From the NCBI GenBank assembly GCA_005888955.1, contig VBCS01000073.1, positions 1-25,649 of the forward strand: a stretch of 25,649 nucleotides of DNA, written 5' to 3'. The translations under genes were made by a program, and so were the position numbers. This DNA is from Betaproteobacteria bacterium. Lineage in GTDB: Bacteria; Pseudomonadota; Gammaproteobacteria; Burkholderiales; Casimicrobiaceae. The notes below the pieces were generated by a model that had not been told where the DNA came from, did no database searches, and saw nothing but the letters and a program-made list of their open reading frames with translations. Of the stretch, positions 1-6,652 are shown piece after piece; within the stretch, counting starts at the first letter, position 1, and every line of letters begins with the position of its first letter.

Positions 1-155
1 ACTTCACGAAGTCCTTTCCGGGCGCGCCTGACGGCGATTACGCGCTGATCGTCTATACGACGAGGTTTGCCAACAAGGCTGAGGGTCATGAGACACTGAC
101 GCTCGAGCGCGAGTCCGACGGCAAGTGGCGGGTGGTCGGCTATTTCATCCGCTGA
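1..155 (+). CDS. DUF4019-like protein, C-terminal fragment
   Basis: This is the 3' end of a gene cut by the left edge. The frame with codons starting at position 3 is open from the edge to a TGA at 153-155 and gives about 50 residues. The fragment ends in a short beta-rich stretch with the pattern LTLERE-DGKWRVVGYFI. That pattern resembles the end of DUF4019 and related NTF2-like or Cif-like small secreted proteins, in which a strand with 'W+VVGY' closes the fold. No function can be given from this piece, and a signal peptide cannot be checked because the start lies outside the window. Confidence 0.6.
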   Translation, partial: FTKSFPGAPDGDYALIVYTTRFANKAEGHETLTLERESDGKWRVVGYFIR

Positions 156-260
156 ACCGTGGGCGCGTCGACCGCGCCGTCGCGCAGGAGAAAATCGTTT
201 GTCCCGCTCGACGCTCGGCATGCTGCTTGAGCGCGCTCTTGCGCTGCTTCTGAGGCGGCC

Positions 261-1376
261 ATGAATACACCATCCCCCCTGTCCGAAACGACGGCGCAAG
301 AGAAATTCTCGTGCCCCGCCTGCGGCGCCGAGGCGGTGTGGAATCCGGCCAGCCAGGCGCTGGTCTGCCCGTTCTGCGGCACGGTGTCGCCGGCGAAGCT
401 CGACGCGGACAGCGGCAAGATCATCGAGCACGACCTGGTGAAGGCGCTTCGCGGCCTCGGCGATGGCGCGCGGGGCTGGCAGATCGAGAAGCGCTATGTG
501 AAGTGCCAGAGCTGTCAGGCGATCTCGGTGCTTGACCCCAAGCGCCAGGCACAGCGCTGCGAGTTCTGCGGCTCGGCGCAGCTCGTACCCTACGCGCAAA
601 GCAAGGACTCGTTCCGACCGGAAAGCCTGCTGCCGTTCAAGGTCGCGGAGGACCAGGCGCGCGACCGGATTCGCGCGTGGTACGGCAAGCTGTGGCTCGC
701 GCCGAACGCCTTGAAGCGTCGCGCGCTGACCGACACGGTGAAAGGCGTCTACTTGCCATACTGGACCTTCGACGCGCGCGTCGATGCGACATGGACCGCC
801 GAAGCGGGCCATTACTACTACACGACCGAGACCTACACCGACGGCAGCGGACGCACGCAGACGCGCCAAGTGCAGCAGGTGCGCTGGGAGCCCGCCGCGG
901 GAGAGCTCTCCCATTTTTTCGATGACGACCTTGTCTGTGCGTCGGTCGGCGTGCACCCGGCGCTCGTCCGCGGAGTCGAGCCGTTTCCGACCAAGGAGCT
1001 CAAGCCGTACGATGCCGGCTACGTTGCTGGCTGGGTCGTCGAGCGCTACCAGATCGATCTCGTCGCTGGGGCCAAGGCGGCGCGCGACGCGATGGACGTC
1101 AAGCTCCGCCAGATGTGTGCGGCGCAGATTCCCGGCGACACGTACCGCAACCTTGAAGTGCGGGCGAATTACTCCGGGCAGACGTTCAAGCATATCCTGG
1201 CGCCGATCTGGCTGCTCAACTACAACTACGGCGCGAAAGCGTTTCAGGCGGTGATCAACGGCTTCACCGGCGCGATCCAGGGCGAATACCCGAAGAGCTG
1301 GGTCAAGGTGACGCTGCTCGCGCTCGCGATCATAGTCATCGTGATAATCGCGCTCTCGCTGGGTACGCATCGGTGA
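261..1376 (+). CDS. Double zinc-ribbon protein with C-terminal membrane anchor
   Basis: This is a 371-residue protein of unknown role. Two CxxC pairs at residues 18-21 and 36-39 form one zinc ribbon (CPAC...CPFC). A second set at 82-85 and 100-103 forms another (CQSC...CEFC). A central region rich in aromatics and Tyr follows, and the protein ends in one strong hydrophobic helix (about 350-367) with a basic tail, so it is probably membrane-anchored with a cytoplasmic zinc-ribbon head. Databases often label such proteins as TFIIB-type zinc-ribbon proteins or, misleadingly, as 'primosomal protein N-prime / helicase'; there is no helicase motif here. ATG 261 follows a GAGG-like ribosome site. 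A REP-like palindrome begins four bases after the stop. Confidence 0.75.
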   Translation: MNTPSPLSETTAQEKFSCPACGAEAVWNPASQALVCPFCGTVSPAKLDADSGKIIEHDLVKALRGLGDGARGWQIEKRYVKCQSCQAISVLDPKRQAQRCEFCGSAQLVPYAQSKDSFRPESLLPFKVAEDQARDRIRAWYGKLWLAPNALKRRALTDTVKGVYLPYWTFDARVDATWTAEAGHYYYTTETYTDGSGRTQTRQVQQVRWEPAAGELSHFFDDDLVCASVGVHPALVRGVEPFPTKELKPYDAGYVAGWVVERYQIDLVAGAKAARDAMDVKLRQMCAAQIPGDTYRNLEVRANYSGQTFKHILAPIWLLNYNYGAKAFQAVINGFTGAIQGEYPKSWVKVTLLALAIIVIVIIALSLGTHR

Positions 1377-1379
1377 GTC

Positions 1380-1415
1380 GTAGCCCGGGCTGAGCGCTTT
1401 AGCGCGATGCCCAGG
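1380..1415 (+). repeat. GTAG-headed REP-like palindrome, family B
   Basis: The element starts with GTAG, followed by an outer arm CCCGGGC, an inner arm GCGCT, a TT turn, AGCGC and the closing outer arm GCCCAGG (one mismatch). An almost identical 36-base copy lies in opposite orientation at 13584-13619. It sits only three bases after the stop of the zinc-ribbon gene. The GTAG head plus an imperfect hairpin is the layout of REP elements mobilised by RAYT-type transposases. No RAYT gene is in the window. Confidence 0.75.
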
Positions 1416-1497
1416 CACTTGACGTCGTTGCGCTGTTACTGGCATTCGTCTGGGGAACTCGTCCCAATACGATGGGGGCTGCAGCGGAGGAGAGATC

Positions 1498-2226
1498 ATG
1501 CACACAGCGATCGTAACCGGAGTCTCGCGCGGCCTCGGCGCGGCGCTCGCCGCGGCGCTGCTCGAGCGCGATTTTGCCGTGCTCGGCGTCGGCCGCGGGA
1601 GCCATCCTCGCCTCACGGGCGAACGCTATCGTTTTGCCCGTTTCGATCTGGCCGATGCCGCCGGCGTCGACGAGACTCTCGGGCCCGAGCTCTCCGCGCT
1701 CGCCAATGCGAAGCCGACATCGGTTTGTCTGTTGAACAATGCGGCGACGGCGGGTCCGGTCGGGACGCTGGGCAGGCTCGCCGCGGGCGAGATCGCATCC
1801 TCGCTGGCAGTAAATCTCGCCGCGGTGGTGGCGCTCACGAATCTATTTTGTCGCGTCTTCGCCGACCCGGCACTGCCGCGGCGCGTCATCAATGTCTCCT
1901 CGGGAGCAGCGCAGACGGCGCTGGCGGGGGAGAGCGTCTACTGCGTGGCCAAGGCGGGGATGGAGATGCTGACCAAGGCGCTTGCCGTGGAACAACAGGC
2001 GCCGGGCTTTCGCGCCATCGCGGTGCGACCCGGTGTCATCGATACCGACATGCAGGTATTCGCGCGTTCGCAGTCCAAGGACGTGCTCCCCAGCGTCGAG
2101 CTGTTCCAGGGCTTCCATCGCGACGGCCGTCTGGTCGCGCCCGATGTCGTGGCCGCTAAGATCGTGGGCAGGCTCGTCGAGGACGACGTCGAGCACGGCC
2201 GCACGTACTCGTATCAGGAGCTCTGA
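1498..2226 (+). CDS. Short-chain dehydrogenase/reductase (SDR) family oxidoreductase
   Basis: This is a 242-residue classical SDR with an NAD(P)-binding Rossmann fold. The cofactor motif TGVSRGLG is at residues 7-14, the structural NNAA motif at 80-83, the catalytic Ser in NVSSG near 134-135, and the catalytic pair Tyr148-xxx-Lys152 in YCVAK. Arg9-10 after the first glycine suggests an NADP(H) preference. Overall it resembles the sepiapterin-reductase/benzil-reductase (YueD-like) branch; the substrate cannot be read from the sequence. ATG 1498 has a strong GGAGG site seven bases upstream. The gene appears to be a single unit; its stop codon lies inside the first copy of a tandem REP-like duplication. 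Confidence 0.88.
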   Translation: MHTAIVTGVSRGLGAALAAALLERDFAVLGVGRGSHPRLTGERYRFARFDLADAAGVDETLGPELSALANAKPTSVCLLNNAATAGPVGTLGRLAAGEIASSLAVNLAAVVALTNLFCRVFADPALPRRVINVSSGAAQTALAGESVYCVAKAGMEMLTKALAVEQQAPGFRAIAVRPGVIDTDMQVFARSQSKDVLPSVELFQGFHRDGRLVAPDVVAAKIVGRLVEDDVEHGRTYSYQEL

Positions 2227-2319
2227 GCTTCGTAGTTTTCGTAGCGCCGAATTCATTCGGCCCGCGCGCCCTGAGCTCTGCGGTTTTCGTAGGGCCGAAT
2301 TCATTCGGCCTGCGAGGGT
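2224..2319 (+). repeat. Tandem duplication of a 48-bp unit carrying a REP palindrome
   Basis: Two adjacent 48-bp units (2224-2271 and 2272-2319) share TGAGCT, TTTTCGTAG and the near-palindrome GCCGAATTCATTCGGC. The first unit opens with the TGA stop codon of the SDR gene, so that end of the coding sequence is part of the repeat. The palindromic cores are at 2246-2261 and 2293-2310. The copies differ mainly at the six bases after TGAGCT and at the unit ends. Confidence 0.8.
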
Positions 2320-2355
2320 GATTGCGATGCCGCGTGCGAATGAATTCGCACCTAC
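2289..2355. repeat. REP pair in inverted orientation (BIME-like), family A
   Basis: A GTAG-headed unit with core GGCCGAATTCATTCGGCC (2289-2310) faces an inverted unit with core GTGCGAATGAATTCGCAC followed by CTAC (2334-2355), separated by 23 bases. The same pair, in the same order and with the same cores, occurs at 14490-14550 with a 17-base spacer. The two half-types are therefore a conserved composite, like the bacterial interspersed mosaic elements built from two REP types. It lies between the convergent SDR gene and the small lipoprotein gene. Confidence 0.85.
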
Positions 2356-2370
2356 CAGGCTCGCGCGATT

Positions 2371-2745
2371 TCAGTTTCGCCTCGGCAGTAGCCGCACCCG
2401 GTACTCGAGGATGCTCGGCTGCGCACCGGCTTCCCACATCAAGCAATAGATCTGCGTGCGGTCGGCGGTGAACTCGCCCGATTCGTTCGTAGCATGCTCG
2501 CGCACGATCGGCATGATCACGGCGTTCGCATCGTGGTAGTGGATGTTGAACGCGACCGGTGCTGCGCTGACAAAGTAGAAGCCGATACGCTCGCCCGTCC
2601 GGAGCTCGACGCATTCCTCGCGCATTGCGAACGACGCAAGCTCGACGCCGGCTGCCCCCCGCTCCTTGTCCAGCCGGTAGGGATCCGCGGCGCAGCCGTA
2701 GAGCGCCAGGACGGCAAGGGCGCTCCGGCGGCCCGATACGCTCAT
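2371..2745 (-). CDS. Small putative lipoprotein, function unknown
   Basis: The predicted product has 124 residues. The N-terminus has basic residues (GRRS), a short hydrophobic run and a Cys in LALYGCAA, which looks like a slightly irregular lipobox (Tyr at -2), so export and lipidation are likely but not certain. The remainder is predicted to be beta-rich with motifs FYFVSAAPVAFNIHYH and IYCLMWEAG; I do not recognise a named family, though the pattern is reminiscent of small beta-sandwich (GOLD-like) domains. I chose ATG 2745 because it overlaps the stop of the upstream acetyltransferase gene as ATGA, indicating translational coupling. The longer open frame upstream lies antisense or out of frame to the acetyltransferase and is not used. 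Confidence 0.6.
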   Translation of the reverse strand: MSVSGRRSALAVLALYGCAADPYRLDKERGAAGVELASFAMREECVELRTGERIGFYFVSAAPVAFNIHYHDANAVIMPIVREHATNESGEFTADRTQIYCLMWEAGAQPSILEYRVRLLPRRN

Positions 2746-3302
2746 CGCCGGCTCGACGGTCGCGCGCGCCAATCTTCGAACAGCAACGCCCAGCGCTCGT
2801 GATCGCGCCACCGTCCGTCGATCTTGAGGTAGCGGCGCGAATAGCCCTCGCGGGCGAACCCCGCGCGGCGCACCAGCGCGATCGAGCGCCTGTTCGCAGG
2901 CTGGATGTTCGACTCGACGCGATGCAGGTGAAGCGTACGGAACGCGTAACGCAGCATCAGCTCGAGGCCGTCGCGCATATAGCCCCGGCGTGCATACGGC
3001 GCAAGCGCGTAGTAGCCCAGATAGGCGCTCTGCATGATGCCGTGGAAGATTTGCGACAAGTCGAACACACCGACCAGGGCATCGTCCTCGCGCCGGCAAG
3101 CGAACAGCGTCTTGAACGCGGGTCCGCGGCAACGCGCGAGCATGGCTTTGTAGCCCTTCGGCGTGGCCGGAGGCCGCGTCCAGCGGCGATGAATCGCGCG
3201 ACTTGCGCGTACCGCAGCACAGAACGCCGGCCCGTCGCTTGCGCGCGGTCGGCGCAGGTACACGCGCTGACCGACGGCAAGCGCGGATTTAGGGGCTGGC
3301 AT
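2742..3302 (-). CDS. GNAT-family N-acetyltransferase (RimJ/RimL-like)
   Basis: This is a 186-residue GNAT acetyltransferase. The opening VYLRRPRASD is the typical first strand of the RimJ/RimL/ribosomal-protein acetyltransferase group. The acetyl-CoA pyrophosphate-binding loop is ARRGYM (residues 104-109), and the C-terminal signature NIQPANRRSIAL-RRAGF-REG (132-153) is characteristic of RimJ-type enzymes. The acceptor may be a protein N-terminus, an amino sugar or a small molecule; sequence does not decide. It shares an ATGA overlap with the following lipoprotein gene and has a divergent partner (the ferredoxin-NADP reductase) with only 36 bases between the two start codons. The ribosome-binding site is poor. 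Confidence 0.85.
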   Translation of the reverse strand: MPAPKSALAVGQRVYLRRPRASDGPAFCAAVRASRAIHRRWTRPPATPKGYKAMLARCRGPAFKTLFACRREDDALVGVFDLSQIFHGIMQSAYLGYYALAPYARRGYMRDGLELMLRYAFRTLHLHRVESNIQPANRRSIALVRRAGFAREGYSRRYLKIDGRWRDHERWALLFEDWRARPSSRR

Positions 3303-3338
3303 AATGATCGGAATGTTACCGCGCGGATGCCGCTTGCG

Positions 3339-4094
3339 ATGAGCAAATGGATCGAGGGCAAGGTGGTCGGCAAGAAGCGCTGGACCGAGCGGTTGTTCTC
3401 GCTGCAGGTCGCCGCGTCCTCGCTGACCTTCGTCGCGGGCCAGTTTGCGCGGCTCGCGTTACCGGCGGCTCCAGGATCGGAGGAGGCGATGCTCGGCCGT
3501 CCCTATTCGTTCGTTAACCCGCCCGACGGCGCCGCGCACGAGTTCTATTTCAACGTCCTGCCGGAGGGCCCGCTGTCGCCGCGTCTCGCGGCGCTCGAGG
3601 GCGACGACTCGGTGTGGCTGCTCGATCGCGCCAACGGGTTTTTCTGCGTCGCCGAGCTGCCTGATGCGGCGGCGCTGTGGTGCCTCGCGACCGGCACCGG
3701 GCTGGGCCCCTACCTGTCGATACTGCGCACCGAAGAGCCGTGGGAGAAATTCGAGCGGGTCGTGCTGGTGCACGCGGTGCGGCATGCCGCCGACCTGTCG
3801 TACGGCGACGTAATCGCAGGGATCGCCGCGGCGCGTCCGGGCCGCTTTGCGTTCGCTCCGTTCGTCAGCCGGGAACCGCACAAGGGTGCACTGTCGGGAC
3901 GCATCCCCGACGCCGTTCGCGACGGCCGGCTCGAGGCGTGGACGCGCGTGCCGCTGACGGCGGAGAATGCGCACGCGATGCTCTGCGGTAATCCTGACAT
4001 GGTGCGCGACATGCAGGAAGTGCTGGAGCAGCGCGGCATGCGCCGGCATCGACGCCGCGAGCCGGGGCATTTCACGCTCGAGACGTATTGGTAA
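3339..4094 (+). CDS. fpr: Ferredoxin--NADP(+) reductase
   Basis: This 251-residue flavoprotein moves electrons between NADP(H) and ferredoxin or flavodoxin in the cytoplasm. The FAD-binding motif RPYS is at 54-57, and the NADP-binding loop GTGLGP is at 119-124. The product ends with an aromatic Trp (LETYW), as in bacterial Fpr of the plant-type FNR superfamily, where the C-terminal region caps the flavin. Length matches bacterial Fpr (about 250-260). ATG 3339 is preferred because the conserved SKWIEGKV start follows it; ATG 3327 in the same frame is an alternative. The frame stays open far upstream across the divergent acetyltransferase, but that part is a shadow. Confidence 0.9.
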   Translation: MSKWIEGKVVGKKRWTERLFSLQVAASSLTFVAGQFARLALPAAPGSEEAMLGRPYSFVNPPDGAAHEFYFNVLPEGPLSPRLAALEGDDSVWLLDRANGFFCVAELPDAAALWCLATGTGLGPYLSILRTEEPWEKFERVVLVHAVRHAADLSYGDVIAGIAAARPGRFAFAPFVSREPHKGALSGRIPDAVRDGRLEAWTRVPLTAENAHAMLCGNPDMVRDMQEVLEQRGMRRHRRREPGHFTLETYW

Positions 4095-4167
4095 CCGCGC
4101 CGTTATTGCGCTAGCACGCCGGGCCTGTCGTCGACAACGACGTCCCAACTCTTTTGGAAAGCGCGAT

Positions 4168-4662
4168 CTAACGGTCGCGAACGGCAACGAGCTCGATGTC
4201 GAAGATCAGCGTTGCATCCGGCGGGATGACGTCGCCGGCTCCGCGGCTGCCGTAGGCCAAGTCCGGAGGAATCACGAGCGTGCGTCGGCCGCCGACGCGC
4301 ATGCCGGCGACACCGTCGTCCCAGCCGGGAATGACGCGCCCGCCGCCCAGCGGGAAACTGAACGGAGAACGGCGATCGAGCGAGGAGTCGAATTTTCGCC
4401 CTTTTTTATCGGCTAAAGCAGGGTCGTAAAGCCAGCCAGTGTAGTGAACAACTACGACTTTTCCTTTTACGGCCTCGGCTCCCTCGCCTACGGTAGTATC
4501 GGTCATTTGCAGCTTTCTAATTTTGGCATCCATCTTGCTTTTGAATGGTGTCAGCGCCGTGCCAGGCGTCTGGGCGAGGCTAATTCCCGACAACGCGAGG
4601 AGCATCGCAGCGGTAACGGACGCCAGGGCGAGGCAGCGGCTCAGGATCGAAGGTGGCGACAT
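4168..4662 (-). CDS. FKBP-type peptidyl-prolyl cis-trans isomerase, exported
   Basis: The 164-residue product has an N-terminal signal peptide (hydrophobic 11-30, likely cleavage after SLA) followed by one FKBP domain. Hallmarks are VHYTGWL (72-78), FDSS (91-94), GRVIPGWDDGVAGM (108-121) and AYGSRGAGDVIPP (136-148); these line the proline-binding pocket. It probably acts as a periplasmic folding helper. A charged insert (DPALADKKGRK) lies between the first two motifs. The stretch 4385-4545 is visibly richer in A/T than its neighbours and uses codons such as AGA, GTA and AAA, so the gene may have been acquired separately. ATG 4662 is used because it puts the signal peptide at the N-terminus; an upstream extension lacks sense. 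Confidence 0.88.
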   Translation of the reverse strand: MSPPSILSRCLALASVTAAMLLALSGISLAQTPGTALTPFKSKMDAKIRKLQMTDTTVGEGAEAVKGKVVVVHYTGWLYDPALADKKGRKFDSSLDRRSPFSFPLGGGRVIPGWDDGVAGMRVGGRRTLVIPPDLAYGSRGAGDVIPPDATLIFDIELVAVRDR

Positions 4663-4750
4663 GGTTGAGTCTGGTCGATTCACAGTGATGACGGCGGCAC
4701 CGAGGGTCGCGCAACGACATTGTCGTAATTCGCTCAATTTCCGACGGCTT

Positions 4751-4779
4751 TTGCGTCTATATTGATTATGGGCTATAAA
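4751..4779 (+). promoter_or_regulatory. Candidate sigma-70 promoter for the PilZ-like gene
   Basis: TTGCGT (4751-4756) and TATAAA (4774-4779) are separated by exactly 17 bases in the AT-rich divergent gap between the FKBP gene and the 580-residue gene. Transcription would begin near 4786, about 100 bases before the preferred start at 4884. It was identified by eye from the consensus only. Confidence 0.5.
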
Positions 4780-4883
4780 CCACAATCCAGCAAAGCCCAG
4801 CACTGGCGCAAGGCGCACGCACGCCGATGAATGGTCCGGACGGCGCGCGCAATGGGCCCCCCGCCCGCCGACAGGCGATATCC

Positions 4884-6626
4884 ATGAAAGCGATGCTCGG
4901 ATTCCTGACCCCGCAAGCCAAAGACGCGACCGATCCCCTGCAGAACGCCAAGAGCGCTGCAGCGTGGCTGCGGCAGTTGCCGGCGCTCGACGTGATCGGG
5001 AGGCAGCAACACGTGATCCGCGCGCTCGACCGTGTGCGGAAGGAACAGTACGCCATCGATCTGAATCGCGTTGCTGCGATCGAATTTGTCGATGCGGCGC
5101 TCGGTGCCGATCGCCGGCAGCTGATCAAGCAGTACATCGAGAACGCGGAGAGCTCACCCAAGCTCGCCGACCGTATCTGGCAGGCGCTGTGGGAGATGAG
5201 CCAGGAATTTACGCTCACGTACCAGACGGCGCTTGAATCCGCCCTGACGCAGGCGGCGAACGCGCGCTGGAAAGCGGTCCTGCCTCTGCTCTTCGTGCGC
5301 CTGGTGCATTTCCATGGCACCGATGCCAAGCTGCGCGTGTTCAAGCACGAACGCTGGATTCCCGCGAAGTGGATCGAGCTGCACCAGATTTATCTGCGCT
5401 CCTGCGAGCTCTCCTGCGATCGCCAGCCGATGGCGCTGCCTGCGGCGGGTGCCGGCGCACAGGCCTGGTCGGTCGAGCAAGAATACCTGTACGTGTTGCT
5501 CGTGCACCAGCTCAACACCGGTAATCTCGGGCCCGCTGAAGTCGATTGGGCGAGCTCGCAGTTGCGCGCATGGAGCCGCCGGCTCGCGCTGGAGCAGATT
5601 CCGAAATCGGTCGAGGGATTCTTCGTTGATCTCGCCGGCCGCTCGGGCCTCATCCGGCGCAACGGCAATGACCGCGGCTCGGTCCTTCGCTACGTGGACA
5701 CGACACCGCTCGCCGATGCGATGGACCGCGCGGTGGGCGCGCTGCGCGACGCCGAGGCGACCGACCAGGGGCCGATCGCCGCTATCAATCAGCAGCGGCT
5801 GGCGGTGCTCCGCAAGATCCAGCCCGCGCTGTCTCCGTCGTCGCTTTCCGATCTTCGTCGCGATCCGCGAACCGCGGTCGCGGTGTCCGCGCACGTCCGC
5901 ATCGGCCTGTCGCGCATCTGTCAGGATCTGACCGCGAAGGCGGCGGGCGACAATTCCAGCGAGGTCAGCGGTGCCGCCGAACAGATCGAAGTCTTCCCTG
6001 TCGCCGGCGCACCGCGCGCCCGCCGCAAAGCGCTGGTCGAGGACGATTCGCTTGCCGCAAGTCTCTCATCGTGGAGCGACCCGATGTGGGAGGTCAAGGA
6101 TCGCAGCGTCGCCGGACTGCGCATCGCGGCGACGGGGGGCATCGGACAGAGCCTGTCCCTCGGTGCGCTGGTGGCGGTGCGGCAATCCGACGCCGATGCC
6201 TGGTTGCTCGGCGTCGTGCGGCGGCTGAACAAAGTTTCCAACGAAGAAGTCGAAGCAGGCGTCAACATCATCGCCGACCGCATCGTTGCGGTAATGCTGG
6301 CCGCGAAACGCCGCCCGAACGAAGACATGGGCTACGTGGTCGACGGGCTTGATCTTTCGACGCTGGGTGATCGCTTCGAGGGCCTGTATCTGCCGCCGCC
6401 ATCGCGTCCGGACAAGCCGCTCGCGATGAAGACCCTCATCGTGCCCACCTCCGAATATGCCGAAGGCCGCAACGTCATTCTCACCACGACGAATTCGGTC
6501 TACACCGTGGCCTTCCGTCATCTCGTCGAGCAGCGGCCGGACTGGAGCTGGGCGACGATACAGATCGTCGAGAAGACGGCACGCGCGATAGGTTCTGAGC
6601 GGGGCACGCCATCGGACACCGGCTGA
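4884..6626 (+). CDS. Large protein with PilZ-like C-terminal region
   Basis: This 580-residue, apparently soluble cytoplasmic protein has no signal peptide. The first 380 residues are mostly helical with no motif I can name (opening LPALDVIGRQQHVIRALDRVRKE in broken form). Around residues 400-480 there is a PilZ-like beta-barrel pattern: VKDRSVAGLRI contains DxSxxG (D406, S408, G411), followed by LSLGALVAVR, WLLGVVRRL and EAGVNII. The usual preceding RxxxR that completes c-di-GMP binding is not clear; RARRKAL near 376 is a candidate. A role in second-messenger signalling is therefore inference. ATG 4884 has an AGG-type site and begins the conserved-looking segment; ATG 4827 (599 residues) is an alternative. 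It converges on tolA with 26 bases between. Confidence 0.6.
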   Translation: MKAMLGFLTPQAKDATDPLQNAKSAAAWLRQLPALDVIGRQQHVIRALDRVRKEQYAIDLNRVAAIEFVDAALGADRRQLIKQYIENAESSPKLADRIWQALWEMSQEFTLTYQTALESALTQAANARWKAVLPLLFVRLVHFHGTDAKLRVFKHERWIPAKWIELHQIYLRSCELSCDRQPMALPAAGAGAQAWSVEQEYLYVLLVHQLNTGNLGPAEVDWASSQLRAWSRRLALEQIPKSVEGFFVDLAGRSGLIRRNGNDRGSVLRYVDTTPLADAMDRAVGALRDAEATDQGPIAAINQQRLAVLRKIQPALSPSSLSDLRRDPRTAVAVSAHVRIGLSRICQDLTAKAAGDNSSEVSGAAEQIEVFPVAGAPRARRKALVEDDSLAASLSSWSDPMWEVKDRSVAGLRIAATGGIGQSLSLGALVAVRQSDADAWLLGVVRRLNKVSNEEVEAGVNIIADRIVAVMLAAKRRPNEDMGYVVDGLDLSTLGDRFEGLYLPPPSRPDKPLAMKTLIVPTSEYAEGRNVILTTTNSVYTVAFRHLVEQRPDWSWATIQIVEKTARAIGSERGTPSDTG

Positions 6627-6650
6627 TCGCGCAGTAGCTGCGAATCAGCC
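6621..6650. terminator. Hairpin between convergent genes, possible two-way terminator
   Basis: The arms GGCTGAT (6621-6627) and ATCAGCC (6644-6650) pair perfectly. An inner stem CGCAG/CTGCG closes on a TAG loop, with a 2x1 internal bulge. The hairpin includes the TGA stop of the plus-strand gene and ends two bases before the tolA stop. No T-run follows on either strand, so it is not a classical intrinsic terminator. Confidence 0.5.
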
Positions 6651-6652
6651 TG

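Noticed and set aside
261..1376. Primosomal helicase PriA annotation for the zinc-ribbon gene
   Set aside because: Only zinc ribbons are shared; no Walker A, DEAH box or other helicase motif is present, and the C-terminus is a membrane helix.
2224..2355. CRISPR array
   Set aside because: Only two direct units with no unique spacers of regular length, a palindromic core, and GTAG heads; the layout fits REP elements and no cas genes are nearby.
2625..3338. Long upstream extension of the fpr reading frame
   Set aside because: It lies antisense to the GNAT gene, is Arg-rich without family similarity, and would double the length of the reductase. The normal start is at 3339.
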